Assembly (NCBI GenBank): GCA_014529385.2
Contig: CM043970.1
Location: 61,013,523 to 61,077,522, forward strand
Direction: 5' to 3'
DNA from: Adiantum capillus-veneris
Taxonomy: Eukaryota > Streptophyta > Polypodiopsida > Polypodiales > Pteridaceae
Length of the DNA stretch: 64,000 nt
Positions 1 to 12,318 of the stretch are shown here, one piece after another. Position 1 is the first letter of the stretch, and each line of letters begins with the position of its first letter. The translations under genes and the position numbers were made by a program. The notes beneath the pieces were generated by a model. It was not told the origin of the DNA, made no database searches, and was given only the letters and a program-made list of their open reading frames with translations.

Positions 1-183
1 GGGTTAAAGGCTCGTGTGCCCGGCTGCCCGTTGTTCAGCCGCCCATGTACAGCCATTCATTTACTCATTCATAATAACTATACTCATAACTACACATTGT
101 AGTGTGAGTACCGCCCCGCCATACACTGTGTCTATCTCCTTCTTCGTGTTGGCTCTCTGTGTGTGTGCTCTACGATCCCAACA
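1..183 (+). repeat. 5' LTR of Copia-1 (truncated by window edge)
   Basis: Matches the 3' LTR at 5476-5644 and ends in CCCAACA just before the primer site. It has a 14-bp segment at about 9-22 that the 3' LTR lacks. Confidence 0.92.
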
Positions 184-185
184 AG

Positions 186-197
186 TGGTATCAGAGC
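186..197 (+). promoter_or_regulatory. Primer binding site of Copia-1
   Basis: TGGTATCAGAGC lies two bases after the 5' LTR. It is complementary to the 3' end of plant initiator tRNA-Met, the usual primer for copia elements. Confidence 0.93.
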
Positions 198-1364
198 TTG
201 GTAGTGAGAGCATTGAGAGCTTCATCATCATTGTTGAGTGTGTTGAAACTTGCTGCTGTTTCATTGCCGTTTTTCGGTTTCGTGCACGCGCGCATTTCTA
301 AAGAGCAGAAGGTTTTTCTGAGCTTGGCATTGGAAGGTTCAGCACTCCGAGAGTATTTTCAGCAGGTGTCCTGGAGTTTAACCCCCCTTTCGGAGCCATT
401 CGTGCCATTAGAAATCCCATCCGAGCTACAGACTAGGAGCTACGTTTTTCATCTCTCTTTGGTAGTTTTCTGCTGCCAGAGCTTCCATAGCCATTACAGG
501 TGCCATTGTTGTAGTGTCTTCCACTTACGTGAGCCCACAGCTCATTTGAGAGTGTGTAGCCTCTTCTTGGAGTGGCCTCATACACACAGATAGAGTGGGA
601 GTTTGGTGACATTGTCTTCTTCGACTACAGGTACAGGTACAGGTGCAGGTACAGGTACAGGTACGGGTACAGGTTACAGGTTACAGGGAGCTTTGGATAC
701 AGGTTTCTTCTGTGGTTACAAAACATGTATTTTGACTGTGGGACAGCCATGCATATGGTTGTGGTTTGAGTGGGAGCTTCTACTCTTCTGGGCAGTCTGT
801 TTATGCGTGTTCCTGAGCTACAGGTTGACATCATCTATGTATGTTGATGGATGTGGATATGGCAGTTTGACAGACACTCTTTATGCATGATATTGTGGAG
901 ATTTGGTTCACTTATACATAGAGCGGGTTTGCTCTTGCTTGCACTGTTGCGGTTTGAGTACGGACAGGTACTTGGTTGACAGTAGAGATTGGACTTCGCT
1001 GAGCTTGTGCATTGGTTATATGCTCACTTGGATCCATTTATGCTCACGGATTTGTGTAAGCTTGGTCAGCTTATGTCTCTATTGTGGTTATTCAGACATG
1101 GAGTATGTTTATGCCTCTATGACAGCTCATTGTTGATGCATTTTGTGGCACAGTTTTCCTAGGCCGGTTGAGTTACAGGTGTCACGGGTTTATGTCTTTG
1201 TTTGTGGATTTCTACGTACGTTTTTTGACCATATTATGGGCTGATTTATACTCTATGCGTTTGCTCTTTGATTGAGCAGCAGGTGTTGTCAGATTTGCAA
1301 CACTACTTTGTTGTGGCAGTTTGTTGGTTGGTTACAGGTTTCTCATTGTTGCATTCTTGTTGTA
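198..1364 (+). other. Untranslated leader of Copia-1
   Basis: About 1.17 kb between primer site and Gag start. No convincing coding region is seen; short open frames lack codon or domain support. It contains a hexamer repeat at 629-690. A long leader presumably holds packaging signals, but none can be pointed to. Confidence 0.6.
629..690 (+). repeat. GGTACA hexamer tandem repeat in Copia-1 leader
   Basis: About ten copies of GGTACA, some with single-base changes or GGTTACA spacing, inside the retrotransposon leader. Confidence 0.85.
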
Positions 1365-4300
1365 ATGGGCACTAAAGAGGACACAGTTTTCAATATTGAG
1401 AAATTGGATGGTGCTAATTTCTCATATTGGAAAGATCAGATTTGGGATGTCTTGGTGCAGAAGAAACAGATTCGACCTCTAAAGTTGCAGGGAGTTAAGC
1501 CAGAGAACATGGAGAGGGATGATTGGGAGGAGTTGGATGAGATGTGCAGGTCTACCATTAGGCTTTCCCTTTCAAAGTCTGTCTATTACAATGTGAAAGA
1601 TGCACAGGGTGGAGCTTATGAGCTATGGCAGCGGATTTGCGATATGTATGATAAGCATTCAGCTGCTTCTATGGTGTATTGGATTAAAAAGCTTATTGAT
1701 TTGCGAATGGAGGAAGGTGCTTCCATGAATGCGCATTTGAATGAGTTCAATACAATTTTCAGCCAACTTGCTACGCAGGAAATTACGTTTGAGGAAAATG
1801 TAAAAGCTATGTTTTTACTTGTCACGTTGCCTGAGTCATGGGACACATTTAGGACAGCCATAAGTAACTTGGTTCCTGCGAATGAGTTGACAAGTACTAA
1901 TGTGGAGTCTAGTCTTCTCACGGAAGAGATTAATCGAAAGAATAATGCAGGTAATAAGTCTTCTAGTGCAATGGTTGTCAGAGGCAGGACTATGGACAAG
2001 TATAAGTCCAACAGGGGTAAATCTAGAAGCAGGTCCCGTGCAGGCACAAGTAAAAAGGATGTGGAATGTTTCCATTGTGGTAGAAAAGGCCATTTCAAAA
2101 AGGATTGCTACAAGTGGAAAAGGGAAAATGGAGATGGTAAGAAGAAAGACCATAAGGACAAGCCTAAATCCAATGTCAAGATTGAGGAGTTAAATGCAAC
2201 ACAGGGAGAATGTAGCTCTCAAGATGACCATGTATGTGCTCCGACTAGTGCTACTAGTGAAGAGCTTGGTGATGTGTTGCTTGCATCCCATTTTGGATGA
2301 CGCTTTTCTTCTCACTCATGAGCGTAGTATGCCTATGGATTGGGTCATTGACAGTGGTGCTTCTTTTCACGTTACGCCTCATAGGTCGTGGTTTCATGAC
2401 TATGATGCTTCGAGCACAGGTACTGTCAGGATTGCCGATGGGCGTTCTATGCAGATTCATGGCATTGGGGATATTCATTTGGCTATGCCAAACTCTACTA
2501 CGTTTGTCTTGCAGCGTGTGCGTCATGTGCCGGCTCTTGCAAAAAGCTTGATTAGTGTGGGTCAGTTGGATTCACTTGGTTTCAATGTATCTTTTGGTGA
2601 TGGAGGTTGGAAGATCACTAAGGGAAGCCTTGTTTTGGTTAAAGGTGCTAAGAGGAATACCTTGTATTCCCTTTGTGTAGCTAGTGTGGCTGATCACATT
2701 GTGGGGATCACTGAGCAACCTCCTGCTTCTTTATGGCATCAGCGTTTGGGGCATATGTCACTAAAAGGTTTGAAGTTGTTGGCACGTGCGGATTACATTC
2801 CCGTTTCAGATTTTGGTGGTTTTGAGTTTTGTGGGCATTGCCTTTATGGTCGACATGCTCGGTCTTCTCATAAGAAAAGTGTTCCACACAGATCTTTGGA
2901 AAAGCTAGCTTTGGTGCATAGTGATGTATGTGGGCCGATGCCCAATGCTTCTCTTGGAGGTGCTATGTACTTTGTTACGTTCATTGATGATGCTAGAAGG
3001 AAGGTATGGGCATACCCCATTCGTAAGAAGGATATGGTGTTTGATATATTTAAGCAATGGTTGGCTCTTGTTGAGAACCAATCAGGTTGTAAGTTGAAGT
3101 GCTTACGTACGGACAATGGGGGTGAATTTATGTCTCATGCTTTCACAACATTATGTGTTGAGAAGGGTATACGGCGCGAGCTTAGTGCTCCCTATACACC
3201 TCCTCAAAATGGTGTGGCAGAGCGCATGAATAGGACTATACAGGAAAAAGTCCGTAGTATGCTTTCTATGGCTGGTTTGTCAAATGGATTTTGGGCTGAA
3301 GCTGTTGCCACTTCTGTGCATTTGATAAATCGTTCACCTAGTGTTCCTTTGGGCTTCAAAGTGCCTGAAGAGGTATGGATAGGTTTGACACCTTCGTATG
3401 GTCACCTTCGTGTTTTTGGCTGTGAAACTTATGTACATGTACCTAAGGCAAAACGCGGCAAATTGGATCCAAAGAGCAAGAGATGTATCTTCTTGGGTTA
3501 TGGTAGCTCTGGTGAGATGGGTTATCGATTGTGGGATCCTATTGACAGGAAGATTGTGCGCAGCCATGATGTTGTTTTTCATGAGGACTCTATGTATAGA
3601 GCATCACCGCGAACGGTTGAGGTTCGGCGTGTGATATTTGAGGAGGATGGCCATCGGTATGATGGTCCCATGGCTGCTCGTGGGCAGCCCATTGACCCTC
3701 AAGTGGGAGATCAGCCCTTGTTGGGAGATCATGTAGATGTGGGACAGCCAGATGCACCTCCTGCACAGTCTTTGAGGCGTTCAGAGCGGCGTGCAAGACA
3801 GCCTCAGCGTTTTGTGCCTTCTATGGATTATGTATTGTTGACTGATTGCGGGGAGCCATCAGGTTATGATGAGGCCATGTCTAGTGTTGACAAGCTCAAG
3901 TGGGAGCAGGCTATGCAGTCAGAGATGGATTAGTTGATCCAAAATGAAACGTGGGAGCTTACTCCTTTGCCAAAGGGTAAGAAGGCAATACCATGCAAGT
4001 GGGTTTACAAGATAAAATTGTGTTCAATGGATGCAAAGCCTAGGTACAAAGCAAGGCTTGTGGCTAAAGGATTCAAGCAACAGAAGGGCATTGATTTTGA
4101 CGAGATCTTCTCCCCAGTGGTGAAGATGTCTACTTTGCGTATGTTGTTTGCCTTGGTAGCTACAGAAGACATGGAGTTGAAGCAAATGGATGTAAAGACA
4201 GCTTTCTTACATCCGGACTTGCACGAGGATTTGTACATGGAGCAACCAAGTGGTTTTGTTATTCATGGTTCAAAGAAGATGGTATGCCGGCTTCTTAAGA

Positions 4301-5406
4301 CCTTGTATGGGCTGAAGCAATCATCTCGTGAATGGTATCGTAAGTTTGATGCATTCATGAGTTCATTGGGCTATGTACGCAGTTATGAGGACCCATGCCT
4401 CTATACTCGCAAGGCTGCAGATGGTAGTCTTATTGTTTTGGTTTTGTATGTGGATGACATGCTGATCGCAAGGAAGTGTATTTCTGATGTGGATGCCTTG
4501 AAACATAGGCTACATGAGACCTTTTCCATGAAGGATCTTGGGGATGCCAGTCATATTTTGGGTATGCGGATCACTCGTGATCGTTCTCGCAAGATTCTCT
4601 TTCTTAGTCAGAAAGAGTACATTGACAGGGTGCTTGAGCGTTTTCATATGGAAGGGGGGAAGGCCATTAGTACCCCGTTGCCTCCATATGTAAAACTCAG
4701 CCATGATGACTGCCCTCAAACAGATTTGGAGACTACAGAGATGTCTCAGATTCCCTATGCATCAGCTGTTGGTTCCTTGATGTATGCCATGGTGGCTACG
4801 CATCCAGATCTTGTTCATGCAGTTGGTGTGGTTAGCAGGTACATGTCTAACCCGGGCAAGCGTCATTGGGATGCAGTGAGAGGTATTCTCAGATACTTGA
4901 GAGGGACTTCAGAGTTGTCCCTATGTTATGGTGAGAAGGATATGTCTGTTTGCGGATATACAGATTCAGACTATGCAGGGTCAGTGGACTCGAGGAAGTC
5001 TACTAGCGGCTATGTGTTCACAGTTGCAGGTGGACCGGTTTCGTGGGCATCACGTTTACAGCCATGCGCTGCTTTGAGCACTACAGAGGCTGAATATATG
5101 GCTGCCACTGAGGCTGCCAAGGAGGCCGTATGGCTCTCACGACTAGTGGGAGATCTTGGTATGGCTGGTGATGCTCCGATTCTACATTGTGATAGCCAGA
5201 GTGCCATAGCATTGGCACAGAATCCTGTCTTCCATGCGAAGACAAAGCACATTGAGGTGAGGTATCACTTCATACGAGAGGTGCTAGAGGACAAGCGCAT
5301 AGAGCTTGTCAAGGTACACACTGACGATAACCCTGCTGATCTACTCACGAAGTCGTTACCCTCATAGCGGTTTGCACAATGTAGATCACTGATGGGTATG
5401 GCTTGA
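1365..5406 (+). pseudogene. Copia-1 gag-pol polyprotein, one frameshift and two TAG stops
   Basis: The first supported Gag methionine is the MGTKED start at 1365. Seen in order: Gag; zinc knuckle CX2CX4HX4C (2067-2108); aspartic protease DSGA (2350-2361); integrase HHCC with WHQRLGHM (from 2734); integrase catalytic D (2923), D (3112) and E (3220); RT with YVDD (4447-4458); RNase H with TDSDYAG (about 4954) and a DLLTKSLP tail. The frame changes by one base at about 2280-2300, between zinc knuckle and protease. In-frame TAG codons occur at 3931-3933, between integrase and RT, and at 5365-5367. Beyond the second TAG the frame continues to TGA at 5404-5406, matching the end of Copia-2. Motifs are otherwise well kept, so inactivation is recent. 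Confidence 0.92.
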
Positions 5407-5450
5407 CTTCTTTTGCTGTACTTTGGCCACTTTAAAGGCACACTGCCTTT

Positions 5451-5461
5451 AAGTGGGAGAT
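5451..5461 (+). promoter_or_regulatory. Polypurine tract of Copia-1
   Basis: AAGTGGGAGAT sits immediately before the 3' LTR, in the position and with the composition of a plus-strand primer. Confidence 0.88.
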
Positions 5462-5644
5462 TGTTGGGTATTGTTGGGTTAAAGCTGCCCGTTGTTCAGC
5501 CGCCCATGTACAGCCATTCATTTACTCATTCATAATAACTATACTCATAACTACACATTGTAGTGTGAGTACCGCCCCGCCATACACTGTGTCTATCTCC
5601 TTCTTCGTGTTGGCTCTGTGTGTGTGTGCTCTACGATCCCAACA
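5462..5644 (+). repeat. 3' LTR of Copia-1 (183 bp)
   Basis: Starts TGTTGGGTA and ends CCCAACA (TG...CA). It repeats the 5' LTR from position 1, apart from the 14-bp indel. Confidence 0.93.
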
Positions 5645-5862
5645 CAACTCGGTTACGTACAACCCTCGGAATCCTAAAACTAGTTTTTTCCTAGATGGGG
5701 AGAGGGCTAGAATTAGTAAGTCCAAAGGGTGAGTGTGAAGGGGATGGTAGAGGACTTGAGGAACTTGTCCCACATGCCCTCCCTTCACTTGAGGTCCTAG
5801 TCTTTATATATAAGGTAGTATGAGTAGTATATCATAAGGCTGAGGACTGAGGCATGGGCGTA

Positions 5863-5897
<35 letters not shown>

Positions 5898-6490
5898 TGG
5901 GCTTGGGGCTTGGGGCTTGGGGGAGTGATTCCGATCCCTTCCTAAAAATTTAGGATAAGGTATTTTAGATTTAAGTTTCAAAATTCTTTTTGGTCTCAAT
6001 ATTCTTGAGCGTTTTTTTTTAATTAAAAAAAAAAATTCATGAGCATAATGTGGCCGCGTGGACGCCAACCTCCCACGTGCACATAGCAACTCCTAGGAGC
6101 TCTGTCTAACCTCCTTGCAGCTAATTAACTATCTAACATAGAATTGCACACTCGCACACAATCAACTTTGTTGCTCCGCTGTCTACTCTACTTCTCGCTG
6201 TCTACACTCACTAACAACTCTACTAACACCTACACAATACACATCTTGCAAAACTAACAAAAACAAGTACAATGCAGCACCAACAGAGCTTACAGCCACT
6301 GATAGAATTTGACAAAAACGTCCTTAAACTACACATTATAGTCACTTAACAGTAGTTAACAGAAAACCTGCTCATCTGCCCATTGCAGCACTTAATAGTT
6401 CTCACAGAACTCAACAAAAAGCAGAAAAACAGATGGACGAAAGGCTTCCAGAGGTAGCATTGAGTGCTCCTCAAGCTTAACGCAAGGCTG
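5645..6490. other. Non-coding; probable internal part of a minus-strand LTR element
   Basis: No gene seen. Contains a GC-rich tandem repeat (5863-5921) and a T/A homopolymer stretch near 6011-6035. It lies on the internal side of the minus-strand primer-site remnant at 6491-6508, so it may be that element's leader, interrupted by Copia-1. Confidence 0.35.
5863..5921. repeat. GGGCTC then GGGGCTT tandem repeat
   Basis: About six GGGCTC units followed by three GGGGCTT-like units. On the minus strand this reads as a Pro-Glu repeat, but there is no other sign of a gene. Confidence 0.85.
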
Positions 6491-6508
6491 TCCCCGACAG
6501 TGGCGCCA
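6491..6508 (-). promoter_or_regulatory. Possible primer binding site of a minus-strand Ty3/gypsy (Tat/Athila-like) element
   Basis: The minus strand reads TGGCGCCACTGTCGGGGA, resembling the tRNA-Asp type primer site of Tat/Athila elements, preceded by TTTT and by ACA, which could be an LTR end (LTR from 6513 upward). The second LTR and the coding region were not found. Confidence 0.35.
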
Positions 6509-6745
6509 AAAATGTATGCTTTGCCGTACGTGTCGAAGGCTGGGAACTTGCCTGTGCACTGTGTGTGAGCCTCGAAAGGCTGCAAACACACAGGTAAAGA
6601 ATCTTGGCAAGCTCAAAGAACAATGGTGTGTCACTCACCTCTCAATGCTTCCGTCGTAAAGGATCATGTGTTGCGAAGAAGAAGGAGCTGCCGCCGTACG
6701 CTCTACCGCCTTGCCGCCGTCGATGTCGTCGTAATGCTCGATCAG

Positions 6746-6747
<2 letters not shown>

Positions 6748-6795
<48 letters not shown>
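6748..6795. repeat. (CT)n microsatellite
   Basis: About 24 CT units, followed by a short (AC)n tract. Confidence 0.97.
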
Positions 6796-6796
<1 letters not shown>

Positions 6797-7384
6797 GCAT
6801 ACACACACACATATACAAAGGAGAAGGAGACAGAGATGGAGCAAGAGCACTTCTTAGCTTGCACCTCAGATAATGAGGATTTTTAGGTCAAATGGACCTT
6901 TTATAAGAGTTTGGCCCATTCACACATGGGCTCCCACAGCTACTGTAAAAATAAGATAAGTGGCGCGCCTCTCATCGGCGATCACCTATACACCTATTGG
7001 ACCGACAAGCCCGGTCCATGACTCAATCAAATAAATAATATGTGTCTATTGAAGGTGATAGGGTGTCTGTGAAGGTTAATAATGTCCTAATGAATTGAGC
7101 TTGATATTTTCAATATAAAGAAAATTAAATAATTAAGGTACTTTTTAATATAAATTAAAATGAATAATTAACAAAGGCATGTCTTACTACTATCGTTCAC
7201 ATGTACCAATGAATTTTAATTGGTGAGGATTTGATCTATTGAATTGATAGATTGAACTCACCGTATTTGCAAATACTGTGTAACATGCCGCATTTGATAT
7301 ATGCACATCCCATTTGTGTTGATTACAAGAACATAAAACCATGTCGACAGATAAGTATCTCAATCAGATGGTCCCACATTGGCG
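6796..7384. other. No gene seen
   Basis: Ordinary AT-rich non-coding sequence; it may include the rest of the minus-strand LTR that starts at 6513, but no boundary can be fixed. Confidence 0.4.
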
Positions 7385-9180
7385 TCACCACTCATAACAC
7401 TTAAACATGAAGTTAATCTCAAACTTTGTTGTAAAATGCAAACTACAATCTAAAACCGACAACCGATAAGCAAACTTGAATTGACACCAATAAGGAAAAT
7501 CTAAATCTACAGCAAAAAATACAAATCTAAAGTTACATCTAAAAGAAAACTTAAACTTAAAACCATTCACACAAATTTAAGTTTAAACATGAACCTAAAC
7601 TGCATTTACTAAAATCTACACTAAACTTAAAACCACTATTGAAATTTGAAATATAAATTATTTACTAATTAAATTTAGACTTGCAATTAAAGTTTAAACA
7701 TTTCTTAAAACCTAAAACTTAAACTTACAATGTAACCAAAATCACAAATTATAAGCCTAAACCATATTTGCATATGATTAAACATAAGCTACATTTTAAG
7801 TTAAATCTAAAGCTTAAAACCAAATCGAGTGCATAAATTGAAAACCTAAACAGCAACCTAAATTTAAACATAAATTGTATATTCATATGAGATTAAGCCA
7901 AATACTTAAAACCTAACTAAACGTGCAAATCAAAAATTTAAATCAAACACATGTCGAAAAACTTAAAACATAAATTTATACATAGAATCCATACGCATAG
8001 CCAAACGGTTTAATCTAAACTTAAAACCAAATTGAAAGCACAAATTGTAAACTTAAACAGTTTAAGATCCTCCTAAAACTTAAACCTACAACAACTTAAT
8101 CAAAATCATAAATCATAAATGTAAAATGCATATGTATACGCAAACTAAAAAAATTAATCTTAAAATGTTTTCCTAATTTTGAATCTATACCAAAAACAAA
8201 AACTTAAACTTACAATTTAAAGGCAAGTTTAAATCAACATTATAAAATGTAAATATAGTTCTAGAATCATTTACTTAAACCTAAACTAACAAATTAAACG
8301 CCAACTTAAAACCATTTACTTAAACCTAAACTTAAAACCACTTATCAAAACGTAAACCAAAATTTAAACTCAAAACCATTTATTGAAATCTAAATTTAAA
8401 ATTAATCCTAAGAAAATTTAATTAAACTTAAAATGTAAACTAGCCTAAAAGCAAGTATGAATTGCATATACAAACTTGAAATCCAAATTTAAAAATAAAA
8501 CCACAAACTTAAACGTACTTAAACTTAAACACAAACTTGAACGTACTTAAACTTAAACACAAACTTAAACGTACATTAAACTTAAACATACATTAAATGT
8601 ACTTAAACACAAACTTAAACGTACATAACGTACATTAAAAGTACTTAAACTTAAACTTAAATAAAGAACATACAAAATACACAAACTTAAATGTACATTA
8701 AACGTACTTAAACTTAAACTTAAATAAAAAACATAACCTTAAAATTAAAAATTATTTTATAATTTAAATGCAAACCTTAACCATTTACTTGAACTCAAAT
8801 TTAGACTTAAATTTAAAAGCATTGACCACATTTACTAAAATCTAAACTCAAACCTATAGCCATTTACTTAAACATATATATTAATTTATACATAAAAACT
8901 AAATTTAAACTTAAAGCTTAAAAGCTAAAGTTGATTTTAAAACCTAAAATTTAAATATAAATATAGCTTAAGTCTAAAACCAAAAAATTAAATTTAAATC
9001 ATATACTAAACTCTAATTTTATACTATTAAAGTTTGAAAACTTTATTGTAAATTTGATAAGAAATTGCTACTAATTTAATGTAAACAATAATGTAATAAA
9101 ATTAAATTTAAAAAAGTAACAATATTTATAAAAGCTTTTACAAGACACTTAAATCATTATTAATTTCATTTGAAACTAAA
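7385..9180. repeat. A-rich region of degenerate AAACTTAA/AACCTAAA units
   Basis: About 1.8 kb with strong strand asymmetry: runs of AAACTT, CTTAAAC, AACCTAAA and, at 8510-8740, longer units combining ACGTAC(A)TTAAAC with ACTTAAACACAAACTT. No coding potential. AACCTAAA-like stretches recall the plant telomere unit CCCTAAA in degenerate form, but exact arrays are absent. Confidence 0.75.
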
Positions 9181-10553
9181 ATAATATTGTCTTTTAATTT
9201 ATTTTTATTCGTATGCAGATGTGTACATTCAGGCCTTTGTACATGTGTATGCATGTAGATCTACACAATATGTGTGTTTTTTTGGTGTGTATGCATGTGT
9301 ATAATTGCATGTACATGCATATGCATATCTTTTTGTGCATGTTGTCTACATAATTACACCACATACACACACAAGGGTGATGGGCTGGGGGGAGAGAACG
9401 AAGCTTTTAGGGTTACTTGTAGCAAGGTTTGGGGGAGTTGGTGATACTTTCTTGCCACAAGTATCTCAAAATGAGCTTGTGACACATTTCAAAATTTCTT
9501 TTACCCTTTCTCAACGTCGATATTAGCATTGCTTGCATGATATAAGTGTCATTTTCACACTCATTATTGGCGAGGCAAAAATCAACACAAATAATGATGC
9601 TATTATCAAATTCAAACGAAGTTTTAAAACGCGTTGGATGCTTAGTGTCACAAGCTAAAAGAAGCTCTTGTAGCAAAGTTTGAAGACAGTAGGTTGCATG
9701 CTATAGCTTCATTCGCTTACATTGCGGGTTAGGAATTCACTAGTTTGGTAGGTAGAAAATTGGACATTTTGATATTTCCTTGTGAGGCCATCTCTTATGC
9801 AATTACTGGAAACATATAAGTGAATTGATAATACTAGATTCAGCTAAAAGTATGTATATGTCAACCATAATACAAATGGACGTTCTAATCAAATAACTAC
9901 TTAGTGCATTCTGATTGCTATTCATAGAGAACTCGCTTAAAATACAAAGCTCCTCTATTACTTGTTGCAATTATTTAAACTTGTACAGTGGGTGCAAGCC
10001 TTGCCCCATGCAGGCCTTGGCCAATTTACCACAAAATTTGATACGCATGCTTGTTGATTGGGTTGTTGGGAGCTGATTAGAGGGGGGAAGTTCTCAAGAT
10101 GGTGAGTGCTTCATCATGAAACTAGATCTCTCAAGAGGTGTCAACAGTTCTATCTTGACCTATGTGATGAGAAGGGAGAAGACTCAACTTGGCCCATGAT
10201 GGCATGCAAGGGTGACTTCCTTTTGTCATGAGAGTGCAGCCTCGTGCCATGAAAGCATAGAACACATGCTTAAGCTTGCGTTCATTGCACTGAATATCAC
10301 AACATCTTTAAGGCTCCATAGCTACTTCTCCTTTTTCTTTTGTTTCTTGTTCACACAAAAGGCTCCCTCCCCTAATCCCCTTTTGCAAAAAAAAGCTCTA
10401 TCCTCTTGTCATGCGCTCTTGTCACTTCCCCATCCTCGTCATACCTATTGCTACTCTAATGAAAACAATTTGAAATTGATCCTTCATGATGTTGGAGATC
10501 TTGTTGATGTCACTCTTTATCAGACTGCTAGTGTAAATGCCTTCTTTTGAAAT
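9181..10553. other. Non-coding, no gene seen
   Basis: Begins with a TGTGTATGCATG-rich stretch (about 9215-9345). The rest is unique-looking sequence without supported reading frames or RNA genes. Confidence 0.5.
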
Positions 10554-11085
10554 ATGAGGCTAGATATTCAGTTTGCACTCTCAGAAGTCAACAGATTTAT
10601 GCATAGCCTAGGGTCTAATTTTTGGCACGTTGTTAAAAGGATATTTTGCTACTTGAGTGGTACTTTACATCTTGGGTTGTTTTATCCCAAGGGGGTATCA
10701 TTGTCACCAAATTTTCATGCTTTTTCGACCTCAGATTGGGCTGGTTGTTATGACACACAAGTGTCCACAAGTGGTTTTTGTTTCATGCATATCATGGTCG
10801 TGCAAGAAGAAACCTATTGTGGCCACTTCCAGCTGTGATGTTGAGTACAGTGTAGTCTTCATAGCTATGATTGAGTGTGTATGGCTCAAATGCCTTATGG
10901 TTGATTTGGGTGTTGGATAGGACACTGCCAACATCATCTACCTTGATAGTCAAAGCGCATTGGCAGCTGCAAGGAACCCAGTGCCAACACAGGACAACCT
11001 TGCAAATCTATCCACAAAGACATTGCCTCGTGAGAAGTTCAAAGTTTTCCACAAAGCTTTGGGTTTGCTTCCCTTTGTGGATTGA
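10554..11085 (+). pseudogene. Decayed Ty1/copia RNase H fragment
   Basis: Translation shows the end of RT and RNase H: RLDIQFALSEVNRFMHSLGS, then SDWAGC and STSGFCF. After a frameshift near 10790 come CKKKPIVATSSC and CVWLKCLMVDLGVG, a stop, SQSALAAARNPV, a small deletion, and LSTKTLPREKF. The closing stop is at 11083-11085. This is an older element than Copia-1 or Copia-2 and from a different copia lineage; no Gag or integrase is adjacent. Confidence 0.8.
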
Positions 11086-11485
11086 CCCAAAAAATGGAAT
11101 CAACACCACAAATGAAGTCTTTCTTAGCGTCTAGCTATGGACAAAGCAATGTTGCGTGTGATCCTCAACTAATGGACCCACCCTCGTTCCTTAGGGTGGA
11201 TTTGAGGCCCTAGTTGAAGTTCGACAGCCTTGGTTACTCAAAATAGGATATGTAGGTTTGACCTCAATACCTCACAAATATAAAATTAGGACTCTCGCCA
11301 TAGACCAATCTACCTTGCGCGTTTACTTGTTGGTGGAGTGACCTCTGCACATTTTAAACCCCACTACAACGGGTTGCCCGAGAGCAAGAAGCTCAATTTA
11401 GCTCCATATTGAGCATAGATTGTCTCATTTTGGAGGTATGGATGAGGAGCTTAATACACACACATAAGTTGCAGAAAATTTGAGG

Positions 11486-11613
11486 CTATGTTCAACTCAA
11501 AAATTGAAGCACAAAATGGGTATAATGCTCACACACACAAATTTTAAGACTATGTTGAACTCAAAAATTGAAGCACAAAATGGGTATAATGCTCACACAC
11601 ACAAATTTTAAGA
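11486..11613. repeat. 64-bp tandem duplication (two units)
   Basis: Units 11486-11549 and 11550-11613 are nearly identical, each ending in CACACACACAAATTTTAAGA. Confidence 0.93.
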
Positions 11614-11856
11614 ACAATCAAAGTGTGTATGGAGGAATATATGCTAGGTTTATTGCTAATCAAGCACAAATGCAAATGCAAAGAAATTGAATCAACCAAG
11701 ATGAGCAAGAAGATAACCCACTTGGTCTAGCATAGATGATTATTCTTAGGATCTAATTAGAGTGATTAGGAAGTGTTAATCACCGTATTGGATTTGATAC
11801 CATGTGATAGGTTATGGTGGGTAGAGTAATGTGGCATTCATTATGTAATCATAATG

Positions 11857-11858
<2 letters not shown>

Positions 11859-11908
<50 letters not shown>
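11859..11908. repeat. (GA)n microsatellite
   Basis: About 25 GA units. Confidence 0.97.
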
Positions 11909-11910
<2 letters not shown>

Positions 11911-12318
11911 AGTTAAGGGTTAAATCAATTCACAAGAGATTAGAATGTAAACACACACACACTTGATTATTCAACTTGAGAAAATGATTACAAAGCTTAT
12001 TATATAGGCATAGCACCTAGTGCTTACACCTATCGAAATGTCACTTGACTCTTCATAAAAGGGCAATATGGGTCTTGAGCCTTGACCCTTCTATTTGACT
12101 CTACAACATGACTCTTGGGACATCACATGCTAACACATGGGCTATCACACATGATGCTACACATATAGTATCTACATGACAATCTACCATCATGTGCGTC
12201 AACAAAGTGGAAAGATGGATATGAAGAAGGTGCTACTTAAGAAAACATTAGTGTTTTTAAGAAGAAATTTCCCACTTTTGTTTTCGAGGACAAAAACACT
12301 TCTCCAATGGGGGACTAA

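Larger units (their letters stand above)
1..5644 (+). mobile_element. Copia-1: Ty1/copia (Tork/Tnt1-like) LTR retrotransposon, 5' end clipped by window
   Basis: Nearly whole element: 5' LTR, tRNA-iMet primer site, about 1.2 kb leader, gag-pol in the order Gag, protease, integrase, RT, RNase H, polypurine tract and 3' LTR. Integrase before RT defines Ty1/copia; the wording of the Gag and integrase motifs is closest to the Tork/Tnt1 group as I know it. The first 14 bases of the 5' LTR are missing because the window starts inside it. The two LTRs differ by a 14-bp indel (about positions 9-22) and a few bases. The coding region is broken, so this copy is not autonomous. The bases after the 3' LTR (5645-5649) should be the 5-bp target duplication, but the left copy lies outside the window. 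Confidence 0.93.
11086..12318. other. Old non-coding sequence between copia remnant and LTR-like segment
   Basis: Holds a 64-bp tandem duplication and a (GA)n tract. At 12240-12300 a frame resembling the tail of a retroelement polyprotein runs into a purine tract (12306-12318). Nothing else is recognised. Confidence 0.4.

Noticed and set aside
5832-6089. Minus-strand Pro-Glu rich frame
   Set aside because: Comes from the GGGCTC repeat; no other support.
6604-6886. Open frames with long Ser-Leu runs
   Set aside because: Produced by the (CT)n microsatellite; no conserved flanking protein.
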